A DNA stretch of 64,000 nt from Bacillota bacterium (GCA_023435225.1 JAEYRX010000046.1:1-64000); one strand, 5' to 3'. Counted from the stretch's first letter, positions 35,436-44,996 are shown. Notes: generated from the letters alone by a model not told the origin. Made by a program: numbers and translations.

Positions 35436-36637
35436 CTCAAAAAATCCACTAAGGCCTTTGTTCCTTGATAACGGTCAATTGCTTCCTTGATCTTCACTAG
35501 GCGCTCATTTGTAGCATCATTGTTAACCAGATTGCTAATTTTAGACTTAATTTCATAATCCGGGATTTTATTGAAAGAATTGATATAGTCGTCGGGAAAA
35601 CCGGTAAAAAGAGTTGAAGGGATTAAGCGAATACCACATCCGATTCTTTCAAGGCAAACGCCATTATGCGCTTGTTCAGGTTGCAAAGGCATTACTACAA
35701 CAGGTACTTTATTTTGAAGCGCTTCGAATATGGTCATTTGACCACCGTGAGTCACTAAAAGAGAAGTATAAGGAAATATTTCGTTTAATGGGGCAAAATT
35801 TAAAATACTCAATCGGGGGTGGGATATATGAATATTAAGCATCTCTTGCTGTCCGCCGGCGGCAATTAAAACTTTATAGTTTAAGTCAAGCAAAAGTTTA
35901 ACTATTCTATTAACAATGGAGTTATTAGTTACACAAGTACCGAATGATACAACGGCTAAGGGATACTTACTATCAATAATTGGATTGAGATCAATTTTAT
36001 CATGTGGAGAATGTGATATATTAATTGGCCCAATATGAATGGTGCCGGGTTTCTTTTGAATCGGCATAAACTCCGGGAAATCCCATAAAAATGTTCGCTC
36101 TCCTTTTAAGGCAAGACGAATATCATCGATTTTGTCCAACCCGAATTTTCTAAGAACAAGGCTGGTTTTATGCCCGGCAAACTGAAAAAAATTATCCAAA
36201 TACTTTTTTTGCAGATCTTTACCTTCATCATGTTCGGAAAATCCCAATATATCATCGGAGTCAGGTATCATACAGCCACAAATCAATGAGTCATAAGAGG
36301 TTTTTGCGATTTGCGAAGAGGCATAAAGAGTAAAACGAAATACACCCAATATTTTGTCCGGTTTAAGCTTTTCGATAAGCCCTACTTCTTCTTGAATACA
36401 ACTGGTAATTGTTTCAGGGTTTGAAAACCACTTAATTGAAGGGAATCCCCCATCGTCTGTTTCTTGAATATCTGCTAAAATATGGTGTTGTATATTTTGA
36501 TTATTTAAAAAATTAGAATGTTTTTGGCTGACGGCAATATGGACTTCTTCTCCGTTTGCTTTTAAATCATTCATTATGGATAAACATTTTAGAATATGAG
36601 ATAAAGAATTATTGGTAGGGACTAATAGATATTTCAT
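35432..36637 (-). CDS. GT1-family glycosyltransferase (MGT-like)
   Basis: 401 residues in the two-domain GT-B fold of UDP-sugar/macrolide glycosyltransferases. The donor-site motif THGGQMTIFEALQNKVPVVVMP is at about 305-326 and EQAHNG follows. It probably adds a sugar to a hydroxyl on the cluster's aryl or acyl product. It is coupled by an ATGA overlap to the hydrolase-radical SAM fusion gene, the only two minus-strand genes within the cluster. The promoter should lie near 36.65-36.8 kb, next to the repeat element there. Confidence 0.82.
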   Translation of the reverse strand: MKYLLVPTNNSLSHILKCLSIMNDLKANGEEVHIAVSQKHSNFLNNQNIQHHILADIQETDDGGFPSIKWFSNPETITSCIQEEVGLIEKLKPDKILGVFRFTLYASSQIAKTSYDSLICGCMIPDSDDILGFSEHDEGKDLQKKYLDNFFQFAGHKTSLVLRKFGLDKIDDIRLALKGERTFLWDFPEFMPIQKKPGTIHIGPINISHSPHDKIDLNPIIDSKYPLAVVSFGTCVTNNSIVNRIVKLLLDLNYKVLIAAGGQQEMLNIHISHPRLSILNFAPLNEIFPYTSLLVTHGGQMTIFEALQNKVPVVVMPLQPEQAHNGVCLERIGCGIRLIPSTLFTGFPDDYINSFNKIPDYEIKSKISNLVNNDATNERLVKIKEAIDRYQGTKALVDFLR

Positions 36638-36677
36638 TTATCTTTATTAGTTTCCTTTTAGCAAATTTGATAATTTT

Positions 36678-36787
36678 TAAGCTAAGGAAGCGCTGATTAA
36701 TTGAATAAGTGACGATTTTGCGCTTCGTAAAATGCCTAATACCGCATATTTGCTCGCACAAAATCGGATTAATCAGCGCTTCCCTAA
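36678..36787. repeat. ~109-bp palindromic element, copy 2
   Basis: GGAAGCGCTGATTAAT (36686-36701) and ATTAATCAGCGCTTCC (36768-36783) are the 16-bp ends. It is nearly identical to 31070-31178 and in direct orientation. The two copies flank the ACP-KS-CLF-hydrolase/rSAM-GT segment. Confidence 0.82.
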
Positions 36788-36796
36788 ATTGTTATT

Positions 36797-36837
36797 AAAA
36801 CCAAATTTGCCCCCAATTTATAAGCAAATTTGGTTTT
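36797..36837. terminator. AAAACCAAATTTGC hairpin
   Basis: AAAACCAAATTTGC (36797-36810) pairs with GCAAATTTGGTTTT (36824-36837). The half-sites resemble the ACCAAATTTGGT palindrome at the cluster promoter. It could be a terminator or an operator for the divergent genes. The following 300 bases up to the GT2 start hold no other recognisable feature. Confidence 0.45.
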
Positions 36838-37141
36838 ATCATTTTAATCTAAAAGTTCACTTTTGAATAGCTCTTGTTAATTCTCAAAAACTCATCATTA
36901 ATTTTGAAATCGATAACTTTATCATTATCGAAATTAACTAAAATGGTATCAAAACGATTTTGCCAATAACGTTATTGATTCATTTCGCGGTTAGTATAGG
37001 AAATCCTGCTATTAATTCCTGTAAAAATAGTATACTTTCATCTGGAGATCTTAAAAATTACTATAACAAATTAGAATTTTAAGGTAAAATTATTTTAATA
37101 TAGGTTTTCTGTAGGACTTAAAAAGTGAGGAGTTTTCAATA

Positions 37142-37921
37142 ATGCCAAACAAAGTTAATAAATATGGAATTAATTATTGTGTATTGATTCCAACTTATAA
37201 CAATGATAAGACCTTAGAAAAAATAATTGAATCGGTTTTGCATTATACATTCAATGTTATTGTTGTCAATGATGGAAGTAATGATGGTACTGAAAGTATT
37301 TTGGAGCAATTTAAAAATAAAATCGACATTATTTCATCCAAAAAAAATCTGGGAAAGGGAAAGGCCCTAAGGAAAGGATTTAAAAGAGCTGAAGAGTTAG
37401 GATATGAGTATGCAATTACTCTTGATTCGGACGGGCAGCATTTTCCTTCAGATATTCCGAAATTTTTGGAGAAAGTAAAACCCGGTGATAATATTTTAAT
37501 TATAGGCAACCGGGATATGTCTGCCGCAAATATCCCTCCAAAAAGCATATTTGGTAGGAAATTTTCAAATTTTTGGGTTAAGTTGGAGACAAACAGAGAT
37601 CTGATGGATACTCAATCGGGATATAGATTATATACGGTAGCGAAAATGAACCGGTTTCATTTCTTTACAACCAGATATGACTTTGAATTGGAATCGCTGG
37701 TTAGATGGGTATGGAGCGATTATCCGGTGGAAATCGTTACAATTAATGTCCACTATCCGCCCCCGGACGAAAGAGTCAGTCATTTCCGCGGATTTAAGGA
37801 TAATTTTCATATTAGTGTATTAAATACTATCCTGGTAACAATTACGGTTATATATATAATTCCCAGAAAAATATATCGAGAAACTATTAAAATATTAAAA
37901 AATACCTTTTTTGTAATATAA
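37142..37921 (+). CDS. GT2-family glycosyltransferase
   Basis: 259 residues with a GT-A fold: VLIPTYNN at about 13-20, VVNDGSNDGT about 41-50, KNLGKGKALRKGF about 67-79 and the metal-binding LDSDGQH about 97-103. It resembles dolichyl-phosphate-mannose-synthase-like enzymes. The ATG has a GTGAGGAG site. Aryl polyene clusters usually contain a GT2 enzyme that helps link the polyene to its lipid anchor, and this is its likely role. Confidence 0.87.
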   Translation: MPNKVNKYGINYCVLIPTYNNDKTLEKIIESVLHYTFNVIVVNDGSNDGTESILEQFKNKIDIISSKKNLGKGKALRKGFKRAEELGYEYAITLDSDGQHFPSDIPKFLEKVKPGDNILIIGNRDMSAANIPPKSIFGRKFSNFWVKLETNRDLMDTQSGYRLYTVAKMNRFHFFTTRYDFELESLVRWVWSDYPVEIVTINVHYPPPDERVSHFRGFKDNFHISVLNTILVTITVIYIIPRKIYRETIKILKNTFFVI

Positions 37922-38005
37922 TATATATCAAATGATCATAAAGAGTTGATTGCCGACTGAGTAAAGAAGGTAATTGTTTTTGATTTAGGAGTTGTTTGAT
38001 TTTTA

Positions 38006-38035
38006 TTTACAATTGTTTTTGTAACATGATATACT
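38006..38035 (+). promoter_or_regulatory. Probable promoter of the DUF2846-like gene
   Basis: TTTACA (38006-38011) and TATACT (38030-38035) with an 18-base spacer, about 60 bases before the start. Confidence 0.45.
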
Positions 38036-38093
38036 AATTTTGTAATTTTAACACAATAATTTAAAATATTGAAAAGAATAGGGGGCGTTGTTT

Positions 38094-38693
38094 GTGATTT
38101 TAAAAAAATATCGTTTATTGATTGGAGTTATGATTTTTATTACCTTTACATTAACTGCATTTGCTAAAAGCGCCACAATGGTTAAGGTAGAACGAGAATT
38201 AGCGCCTAAACCGGATCAAGCATTAATAATTTTTATGCGTGCTTCATTTGTTGGATCTGCAATATCTTCTTCGCTTTTTGACATAACTACTACTGAAAAT
38301 AAATTCCTTGGAGTTTTTAAAAGCGGAGTCAAGATCGCTTATGATGTTGACCCAGGTGAACATTTCTTTATGGTAATTAGTGAGTCGGCGGATTTTATGA
38401 AAGCCACGGTTGAAGCAGGAAAAACATATTATGCATTGATAACACCACGACCAGGTGGTATGAAAGCGCGTTTTTCACTTAAGCCACTTCGTCAATCCGA
38501 TATAGAAAGTAAGGACTTTGCTAAATGGAACCAAAAAACCGATTTAGTCGAAAATAATCCGGAAACAGAGGAATGGGCTGCGGCGAATGCTTCGGACATT
38601 CAAGCAAAGCGGGATAAATGGTGGCCTGCTTGGTGTCGGTTATCGCCGGAAAGGCTTGATTCGATGACCCTTAAAGTAGAGGATGGAATTTAG
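38094..38693 (+). CDS. Exported DUF2846-like protein
   Basis: 199 residues from GTG 38094, chosen because GGGGGCG lies about 8 bases upstream; TTG 38088 would be too close. A signal peptide is at about 5-25. The mature part has DQALIIFMRASFVGSAI and DPGEHFFMVISESADFMKATVEAGKTYYALI, the pattern of DUF2846-type beta-sandwich proteins that are usually exported. A Trp-rich C-terminus (KWWPAWCR) follows. The function is unknown. It lies between the glycosyltransferase and the deacetylase, so an envelope role is likely. Confidence 0.65.
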   Translation: MILKKYRLLIGVMIFITFTLTAFAKSATMVKVERELAPKPDQALIIFMRASFVGSAISSSLFDITTTENKFLGVFKSGVKIAYDVDPGEHFFMVISESADFMKATVEAGKTYYALITPRPGGMKARFSLKPLRQSDIESKDFAKWNQKTDLVENNPETEEWAAANASDIQAKRDKWWPAWCRLSPERLDSMTLKVEDGI

Positions 38694-38804
38694 AATACTT
38701 AAACTACAACAGGTACATATTTTACTTCCAACGGTCGCCTGGAAAGATTAATTTCCAGGCCGACTTGTTGGTTAAACTTTATAAGAATAAGAGGAGTTTT
38801 TTAC

Positions 38805-39962
38805 TTGAACTCGCTGATGGTGAAAATAAAAAAGTGGGTAAATTCGGAAGTTGACAAACAACTTGATAAGGATGGTTTTTTCAGTTTACCGCTTAGAATG
38901 AGAATTGGCATTTTAATGCTGGGCATTTCCTTTCTGGCCGGTTATGGGATTCCAATTGTATTGGTGTATATTTCTAATAGAAACCATCAATTGTCAACGG
39001 GTCTGGTTAAAGGTTCATTGATTTATGGCTTTTTTTCAATAATCGGATATATTGGACTTATACTGGCTGGAAGAGATTGTATTAAATACCCGATATATTT
39101 TTCTGCGAAACTCTTAAAAAAAGTATTTCCTAATTATTTTAGGGATGAAAGTACTCCAAGTGAAAATAAAAAGGATTATTCGGCATTTTTCAATTTTTAT
39201 TTATTTCATCTGATAAAAATGTTATCTTTATTTGGGATATTGATTTTTATGATTTTATCGGCAAAATTTTCATCATATAGATTTTTAATATTGGGAATTC
39301 TTCTTATATGCAGCATTTATCAAGCTTTTTATATTCATGGTATGTTCTTTGCCGGTTCGAATTTCTTTTTTAAAACAGTCAAAGGGAAGGAATATTATAA
39401 TAATCAGAGGGGAATTTTATTCCGTTTTGATGATGGGCCAGATCCGGTCTATACCCCTCAAGTCTTAGACATTTTAAAATCAGAGGGAATTCAAGCCCTT
39501 TTTGCCATAACCGGAAAAAACGCAGAAATGTATCCCGGGATCGTCGCCAGAATCCACCGGGAAAATCATATAATCGCTAATCATACTTATTCACATCCTT
39601 ATAACATTCTCTTCTTAGGTTATAATAGGATTAAGCATGAAATAAGCAGAACTAATTCCATTATTCAAAGTATCACGGGCGTACAACCCAAATACTTTTG
39701 TTCCCCCATCGGGCATAAAAACCCTGTAATCGGCAAGGTTATAAAAGATTTAGACTTAATACCAGTCATGTGGGATATTCGGACGTTGGATACTCGTCTT
39801 TCATTTGAAAAAATTATGACTAGAATAAAAAGAAAACTAAAATCGCCGGCAATTATTATGTTTCATGATGCTATTACACCTGGGAGTAAAAAAGGCGGAG
39901 AGATACTGGTGCCTGCGCTGAAAGAGACTATTCGGATGCTTAAAGCGGAGAATTATCTTTAA
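38805..39962 (+). CDS. Membrane-bound polysaccharide deacetylase
   Basis: 385 residues: four or five membrane segments in the first 195 residues (about 33-57, 66-90, 132-150, 158-182), then a NodB domain. The metal-binding FRFDDGP is at about 206-212 (D209, D210), and H260 and H264 lie in NHTYSHP. All key residues are present, so it should remove N-acetyl groups from a sugar at the outer face of the inner membrane. The start is TTG with GAGGAG eight bases upstream. It is probably involved in trimming the glycolipid part of the cluster product. Confidence 0.85.
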   Translation: MNSLMVKIKKWVNSEVDKQLDKDGFFSLPLRMRIGILMLGISFLAGYGIPIVLVYISNRNHQLSTGLVKGSLIYGFFSIIGYIGLILAGRDCIKYPIYFSAKLLKKVFPNYFRDESTPSENKKDYSAFFNFYLFHLIKMLSLFGILIFMILSAKFSSYRFLILGILLICSIYQAFYIHGMFFAGSNFFFKTVKGKEYYNNQRGILFRFDDGPDPVYTPQVLDILKSEGIQALFAITGKNAEMYPGIVARIHRENHIIANHTYSHPYNILFLGYNRIKHEISRTNSIIQSITGVQPKYFCSPIGHKNPVIGKVIKDLDLIPVMWDIRTLDTRLSFEKIMTRIKRKLKSPAIIMFHDAITPGSKKGGEILVPALKETIRMLKAENYL

Positions 39963-40058
39963 TATTAAACAGGTTTATATAAGTTCCATGGGAAATTTTT
40001 GAATTTCAGAGAACATGCTTTTTGAAGGAAATAGCTAAGAAAAAGCGAAGAAATAATT

Positions 40059-40835
40059 ATGAATTTAATTAAGTCAGGGAATGAAAGTAATAGCAATAAA
40101 ATGCAACAATTAATGTTTAATATTTATTATTGGTTAATGTTTGTTATAGTTACCGTATTAGGAATTTTTATTCTTCCTTTATTTCTTATAGTTTATGTTG
40201 CATTTTTTAGACGGACTATTGACTGGACAATTCGCTGGGCGATTTGTATTTATGGATGGATACTTGTGAAAATAGTGCCTTTTTTGACGCCGGTTAAAGT
40301 CGAATCTCAAACCGGGGAAATTCCTCTCCCGGCTATTTTTACGCCTAATCATAACTCGGCAATCGAACCTTATCTGTTTGGGTCTTTGTTAACAGATATC
40401 TGTTTTGTTACAACCTGGCCTTTTAAAATTCCAGTTTATAACCTTTTTATGCGCTTAGCCGGATATATTAATGCTAATGATGGTTGGGCGGAAGTTTTAT
40501 TAAAAGGCGCCGATTTTCTTAAAGCCGGGACTTCAATAGTGATATGGCCGGAAGGTCACCGTTCCCGTGACGGCCGTTTAGGCCGGTTCAAAAACGGCGC
40601 TTTTGCGCTTTCAGTCAAAACCGGTTATCCTTTAATCCCGGTTTGTATTCTGGGGGCCAAAGAGTTTTTACCCCCGGGTAAAAAACTAATGAACCCCACC
40701 TTGATAAAGATGGTGCTGTTGGATCCTATTTATCCGGAGAACCATGATGATGAACAAACAGAAATCATTAGATTAAAAAATAAAGCGTATGAGGCAATTA
40801 ACCAAAAGATTCAGGAAGAGAACAACCGGTTGTAA
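40059..40835 (+). CDS. PlsC-type 1-acyl-glycerol-3-phosphate acyltransferase-like protein
   Basis: 258 residues with membrane segments at about 22-50 and 60-75 and the acyltransferase motifs NHNSAIE (H98, E103; Glu replaces the usual Asp) and WPEGHRSRDGRLGRFKNGAF. It transfers an acyl chain from ACP or CoA to a lipid hydroxyl at the inner membrane. It differs from housekeeping PlsC in the HxxxxE variant. Together with the LpxL-like enzyme it gives the cluster two acyltransferases for making a lipid-anchored product. Confidence 0.85.
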   Translation: MNLIKSGNESNSNKMQQLMFNIYYWLMFVIVTVLGIFILPLFLIVYVAFFRRTIDWTIRWAICIYGWILVKIVPFLTPVKVESQTGEIPLPAIFTPNHNSAIEPYLFGSLLTDICFVTTWPFKIPVYNLFMRLAGYINANDGWAEVLLKGADFLKAGTSIVIWPEGHRSRDGRLGRFKNGAFALSVKTGYPLIPVCILGAKEFLPPGKKLMNPTLIKMVLLDPIYPENHDDEQTEIIRLKNKAYEAINQKIQEENNRL

Positions 40836-40872
40836 CTCTTATATACCCAAAAAGCTTCGAAAGAGGAGAAAA

Positions 40873-41532
40873 ATGCTGATTAGTATTAAGAATGTTTCAA
40901 AAATTTATAAAATGGGCAAAGTAGAAATTAATGCTTTAAAGAATATAAACTTGGCTATTGAAAAGGGTGATTTCATCTCATTAATGGGACCTTCGGGGGC
41001 CGGTAAATCCACACTTTTACATATAGCAGGTTGCCTTGATGAACCGACTGAAGGCAGCGTGGAAATTCATGGGCAGAAAATACGGAAAATGAAAGATAAT
41101 GAATTGTCAATGTTTAGGAATCGGCATATTGGATTTATTTTTCAAAGTTTTAATCTGATTTCGGTATTAAATGTATATGAAAATGTTGAGTATCCTTTGA
41201 TGATAAGAAACAAAAAAGTCAATAAGGATAAAGTGTTACAAACAATTGAAGCGGTTGGACTTCTAGATTATCTAAAACACCGCCCTGATGAGCTTTCCGG
41301 TGGGCAACGTCAAAGAGTGGCAATTGCCAGAGCTTTGGTAACAGAACCGGATATTATTCTGGCGGATGAGCCTACCGCTAATCTGGATACTAAAACCGGT
41401 GGAAAAATCATCTCACTTCTTTTAGAATTAAACTCCCGGCATAACGTAACATTTCTTTTTTCAACTCACAGTGAATTGGTTTCCCAGTATGCTAAAAGGG
41501 TAATTAGTATCCTTGACGGCGAATTAATTTAA
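40873..41532 (+). CDS. ABC transporter ATPase, LolD/MacB type
   Basis: 219 residues from ATG 40873, which has AAGAGGAG upstream; a longer frame from 40789 overlaps the previous gene and is not needed. Walker A GPSGAGKST (about 36-44), signature LSGGQRQRVA and Walker B IILADEPT are intact, and the FRNRHIGFIFQSFNL stretch is typical of the LolD/MacB family. It powers the two FtsX-type permeases that follow. Such systems extract lipoproteins or lipids from the membrane instead of importing solutes. Confidence 0.92.
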   Translation: MLISIKNVSKIYKMGKVEINALKNINLAIEKGDFISLMGPSGAGKSTLLHIAGCLDEPTEGSVEIHGQKIRKMKDNELSMFRNRHIGFIFQSFNLISVLNVYENVEYPLMIRNKKVNKDKVLQTIEAVGLLDYLKHRPDELSGGQRQRVAIARALVTEPDIILADEPTANLDTKTGGKIISLLLELNSRHNVTFLFSTHSELVSQYAKRVISILDGELI

Positions 41533-41588
41533 TAAAAGCTGTTTTAAAAGGTAATTTTTGAAACAGACTCTAATAGGAAACAGAAAAA

Positions 41589-42815
41589 ATGTTATTTTAT
41601 TTAAAAATAGGTTGGCGGAATTTATTAAAAAATTATCGACGTTCGGTAAAAACAATACTGACAATTATAATTGGACTTAGCGCCTGTTTGTTGGCTCAAG
41701 GTTTTATCTCCCATACACTCTGGGGTTTCAGGGAGTCGTTGATTAACGGTGGTTTGGGACATGTTCAAATTTATCAAAAAGGGTATCTTGAACATAATAA
41801 TGAAGAACCTTATCAATATTTAATAACAAACACCAAAGATATTATTGGGGAACTCAAGAAAATACCTCAGATCAAACTGGTGGCGCCTCATTTGGCTTTT
41901 CAAGGAATAATTTCGGCAGGTGAAAAAAATACGGTTTTTGTGGGTACTGCAGGTCTCCCTAAGGAAGAACAACTTTTAAATACTTACTCCACTCTAAAGG
42001 AAGGTTCTTTCTTAAATAATGAAAAGCCTTTTGGAATTGTAATCGGAAGCGGACTCGCCCGTAAATTAAAAGCCGGTATCGGGGATAACATCACTCTGAT
42101 GTCATCCATGAAAAGCGGCGGAATTAACGCTCTGGACATGGAAGTATCGGGAATTATCGAAGTTCAAATCAAAGCTTATAATGATGTAGTGCTGCTGGCT
42201 AATCTGGAAGCAATACAAATTTTAATTAATCAACCTAATTCAGTAGATCGCCTTATCATATTGCTGACAAAGACTGAAAAATTGTCTAAAACGGAACCTC
42301 TTATCAAAAATCTTTGCCGTCGCATGAATCTTGAATACAAAGATTGGCAAACTCTGGCCGGGACGCAATATACACAACCACAGTTGTTTTATAATTTATT
42401 ATATGTACTAATAATGAGTATCATTGTGTTAGTGGTGATTTTTTCAATAACCAATACTTTAAACTTGTCAATGCAGGAAAGAATAAGGGAGATCGGCACT
42501 ATAAGGTCGCTTGGAACAACCAGGTTGCAAGTTGGAAAGATTTTTATTTCGGAAAGTTTTTTAATTGGCATAATCGGAGGCTTTTTTGGAATTATTGTAG
42601 GATATGGATTAGCGGCTCTCCTAAATTGGATTGGAGGAATTCCAATTCCTCCTCCTCCCGGTCAAGCTAGAGGATATACGGCTTTATTTAAACCGGACTT
42701 TATTCAGGCGATCAAATTATGGATAATTTTTTTGGTTACAGCTGTTATAGGCGGTTTCTATCCGGCTTATCGGGCGGCGCGGTTACGAATAGTTGATACC
42801 CTTCGTTGGTTCTAA
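41589..42815 (+). CDS. FtsX-type ABC permease 1 (LolC/LolE/MacB-like)
   Basis: 408 residues: one membrane segment near 20-40, a large periplasmic domain (about 45-270), then three C-terminal segments (about 272-298, 320-350, 375-398). ERIREIGTIRSLGTTR before the third segment is the coupling-helix signature of MacB-type permeases. It is about as similar to the next gene as expected for a tandem duplicate, with matching openings LKIGWRN and LKIGFRN. A LolC/LolE-like pair working with the ATPase is likely. A Pro/Gly-rich loop (PIPPPPGQARG) is specific to this copy. Confidence 0.88.
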   Translation: MLFYLKIGWRNLLKNYRRSVKTILTIIIGLSACLLAQGFISHTLWGFRESLINGGLGHVQIYQKGYLEHNNEEPYQYLITNTKDIIGELKKIPQIKLVAPHLAFQGIISAGEKNTVFVGTAGLPKEEQLLNTYSTLKEGSFLNNEKPFGIVIGSGLARKLKAGIGDNITLMSSMKSGGINALDMEVSGIIEVQIKAYNDVVLLANLEAIQILINQPNSVDRLIILLTKTEKLSKTEPLIKNLCRRMNLEYKDWQTLAGTQYTQPQLFYNLLYVLIMSIIVLVVIFSITNTLNLSMQERIREIGTIRSLGTTRLQVGKIFISESFLIGIIGGFFGIIVGYGLAALLNWIGGIPIPPPPGQARGYTALFKPDFIQAIKLWIIFLVTAVIGGFYPAYRAARLRIVDTLRWF

Positions 42816-42827
42816 AGGAGTTCTTAA

Positions 42828-44051
42828 ATGTTTTATTTAAAAATTGGTTTCCGGAATATTATGAAAAATTATAGACGTTCCTTTATTACAATGATTGCCG
42901 TTATTATAGGAATGGTTTCTTGCCTGTTAACCCAGGGTTTTTTTAACTGGAATACGAATGAATTAAGAGAATCAATGATCCATAAAGGAATTGGACATTA
43001 TCAGATATATGCAACGGGATTTTTAAAATCCGGCAATGATGATCCTTACAATTACCTAATTCAAGATCCGGCTCCTATTATAGAAGAATTACAAAGAATT
43101 CCAGAGATTGAGTTGATTACAACACGAATGACATTCAATGGGATAATCGCCTCCGGAGAAAAATCCACCATAGTTACTGGAGAAGCTGGGATTCCTGAAA
43201 AGGAAAAACAGCTAAATGCTTATTCAAGTCTGATTGCCGGCGCCAAGTTGAGTTCTAAAAGTCCTTACGGCTTAATTATTGGAGATGGGGTGGCTAAGAA
43301 ACTTTCAGCCAAAATTGGCGATACTTTAACTTTGATTGGAAATATGAAGGATGGCGGGATCAATGCCGTAGATTTAGAGTTAATTGGTATTAATCATAGC
43401 GGGATTGCTGATTTGGATAATATATCGGCAACAATATCCTTGACTGCCGTTCAAAATCTTTTAAATATTAATCATGATGTTCAAAAGATATTGGTGCTCG
43501 TAAAAGATACCCGGGATACTAGTAAAGTTCTTCCCTCAATTAAAAGGATTTCCCGGAAGTATGGATTAGAGTATCAAAGTTGGGAAAGTTTAGCTGATTT
43601 TTATCATAGTATCAAGTTGATGTATAGTGTGGTTTTTTATATCATAGTGTTTATCATTCTTATCGTGGTGACATTCACTATATCCAATACGGTTAATATG
43701 AACCTTAATGATAGGTTTCGAGAAATAGGAACAATTCGGGCTTTGGGAACCAGAAAGGCCCAGGTTGCCTGGATTTTTATTAGTGAAAGTTTTTTAATCG
43801 GTCTAATTGGTGGATTTATTGGATTGATTATTAGTTATATATTTATTGGTTTTACGGAATTAATCGGTGGTTTACCGGTGATAGTAAAAGGGGCCCAACA
43901 ATCAAGAATAGTCCATGTTTTTTTTCACCCCGATTTAAAAACGATTGTAACTTGTATTTTACTTTTTTCGCTAGTTGCAATGCTGGCTTCTATCAGTCCT
44001 GCCAGAAGAGGCTCCAGGCTTTCAATTACTGAAGCTCTTCATTGGATATAA
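42828..44051 (+). CDS. FtsX-type ABC permease 2 (LolC/LolE/MacB-like)
   Basis: 407 residues with the same topology as its neighbour: first segment about 18-38, periplasmic domain to about 265, then three segments, with DRFREIGTIRALGTRK as coupling motif. It starts 12 bases after permease 1, with AAAGGAG upstream. The two permeases and one ATPase fit the LolCDE stoichiometry. The gene ends near the inverted repeat at 44055. Confidence 0.88.
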   Translation: MFYLKIGFRNIMKNYRRSFITMIAVIIGMVSCLLTQGFFNWNTNELRESMIHKGIGHYQIYATGFLKSGNDDPYNYLIQDPAPIIEELQRIPEIELITTRMTFNGIIASGEKSTIVTGEAGIPEKEKQLNAYSSLIAGAKLSSKSPYGLIIGDGVAKKLSAKIGDTLTLIGNMKDGGINAVDLELIGINHSGIADLDNISATISLTAVQNLLNINHDVQKILVLVKDTRDTSKVLPSIKRISRKYGLEYQSWESLADFYHSIKLMYSVVFYIIVFIILIVVTFTISNTVNMNLNDRFREIGTIRALGTRKAQVAWIFISESFLIGLIGGFIGLIISYIFIGFTELIGGLPVIVKGAQQSRIVHVFFHPDLKTIVTCILLFSLVAMLASISPARRGSRLSITEALHWI

Positions 44052-44054
44052 GGA

Positions 44055-44113
44055 AGTAGTCGTCCACGCCAGCTTCCGCTGCGCACCCGAAATTATAAAA
44101 TTAAAGCTGGGTG
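44055..44113 (+). repeat. AAGTAGTCGTCCACG repeat, copy 1
   Basis: The block from AAGTAGTCGTCCACG to AAAGCTGGGT recurs inverted at about 56499-56557 with roughly ten differences. It follows directly on the permease stop codon. Confidence 0.65.
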
Positions 44114-44154
44114 AACGACAAGCATCGATAGCATTTTCTAAGGAGGATTTTTAA

Positions 44155-44904
44155 ATGAGATTTGTTAACTATTTTACATTACTAATTTTGTTATTGCTTG
44201 TAGTATCCGTTAACGGATATTCATTAACAAATGATGAGATCCTTCAGAAAATAGATGAATATCATTTGATTGCCAGTGACTTTGAAATGACTATCCGGGT
44301 TGAAAGCTTTAAAAATAATCACTTCGATAATACAACGTTAATGAAATGTTATGTGAATGACGGAAAAATAGCGTCATTAAACTTTTTAGAACCGGAAAAC
44401 ATGAAAGGCCGAAAGATAGTAGTCAAAGATAACGATATGTGGCTTATTATTCCAAAGGTTAAAAATCCGATTCATATAACGCCATCACAAAGATTAGTAG
44501 GGGGAATATCTTTTAGTGATATTGCCGGTGTAAAATTTGCAGAGAATTATATTGCAAAAATTAATGGAGAAGAGGTTATTACCGGGCTAAACGCCGAAGG
44601 TAATAAAACGGATATTAGTAATAACTGTTTGGTCATGGAGTTATCAACAAATGATACTAGAAGTAATTATCATAAAATAATTATGTGGGCGGATAAACAG
44701 AGTTTTCTACCGGTAAAAGCTGATTTTTTCGCCCTAAGTGGAAAAAAGATGATGACTGTGTATTATACATCTCCTAAAGTATGGGAAGGAAGATTAATTT
44801 TAACCAAAATGTATCTTTTTGATCAGATCAATACTAGTAAGTATTGTACAGTAGAGTACTCTGAGATTAAAATGTTGCAATTCGACAATAATTATGAAAA
44901 TTAG
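44155..44904 (+). CDS. Outer-membrane lipoprotein-sorting (LolA-like) protein
   Basis: 249 residues with a signal peptide (about 1-22) and the LolA-like pattern NDEILQKIDEY at the mature N-terminus, then DNDMWLIIPKVKNPIHITPSQRLVGG. That MWL.P....RI.PSQR series defines the LolA-like family of exported proteins (PF17131 type, from memory). It would carry a lipidated molecule across the periplasm from the LolCDE-like transporter to the outer membrane. Its ATG has AGGAGG nine bases upstream. It lies 100 bases after permease 2, in the same direction. Confidence 0.88.
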   Translation: MRFVNYFTLLILLLLVVSVNGYSLTNDEILQKIDEYHLIASDFEMTIRVESFKNNHFDNTTLMKCYVNDGKIASLNFLEPENMKGRKIVVKDNDMWLIIPKVKNPIHITPSQRLVGGISFSDIAGVKFAENYIAKINGEEVITGLNAEGNKTDISNNCLVMELSTNDTRSNYHKIIMWADKQSFLPVKADFFALSGKKMMTVYYTSPKVWEGRLILTKMYLFDQINTSKYCTVEYSEIKMLQFDNNYEN

Positions 44905-44967
44905 ATTATTATTAATAATACGGATTACAAAATTATTTATTTATTGAGCTAAATTAAGGCTTTTCCT

Positions 44968-44996
44968 TTACATGAATGATATTTTTACAGTATAAT
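44968..44996 (+). promoter_or_regulatory. Promoter of the fabG-KS-CrtI-KS-ACP unit
   Basis: TTTACA (44968-44973), a 17-base spacer and a perfect TATAAT (44991-44996), about 78 bases before the fabG start codon. Confidence 0.6.

Noticed and set aside
34984..35838. Plus-strand frames opposite the hydrolase-radical SAM and glycosyltransferase genes
   Set aside because: No start signals and no domains; the minus-strand genes carry intact catalytic motifs.
31070..36787. CRISPR array
   Set aside because: Repeats here and elsewhere are long, palindromic and kilobases apart; no short regularly spaced repeats and no cas genes were found.
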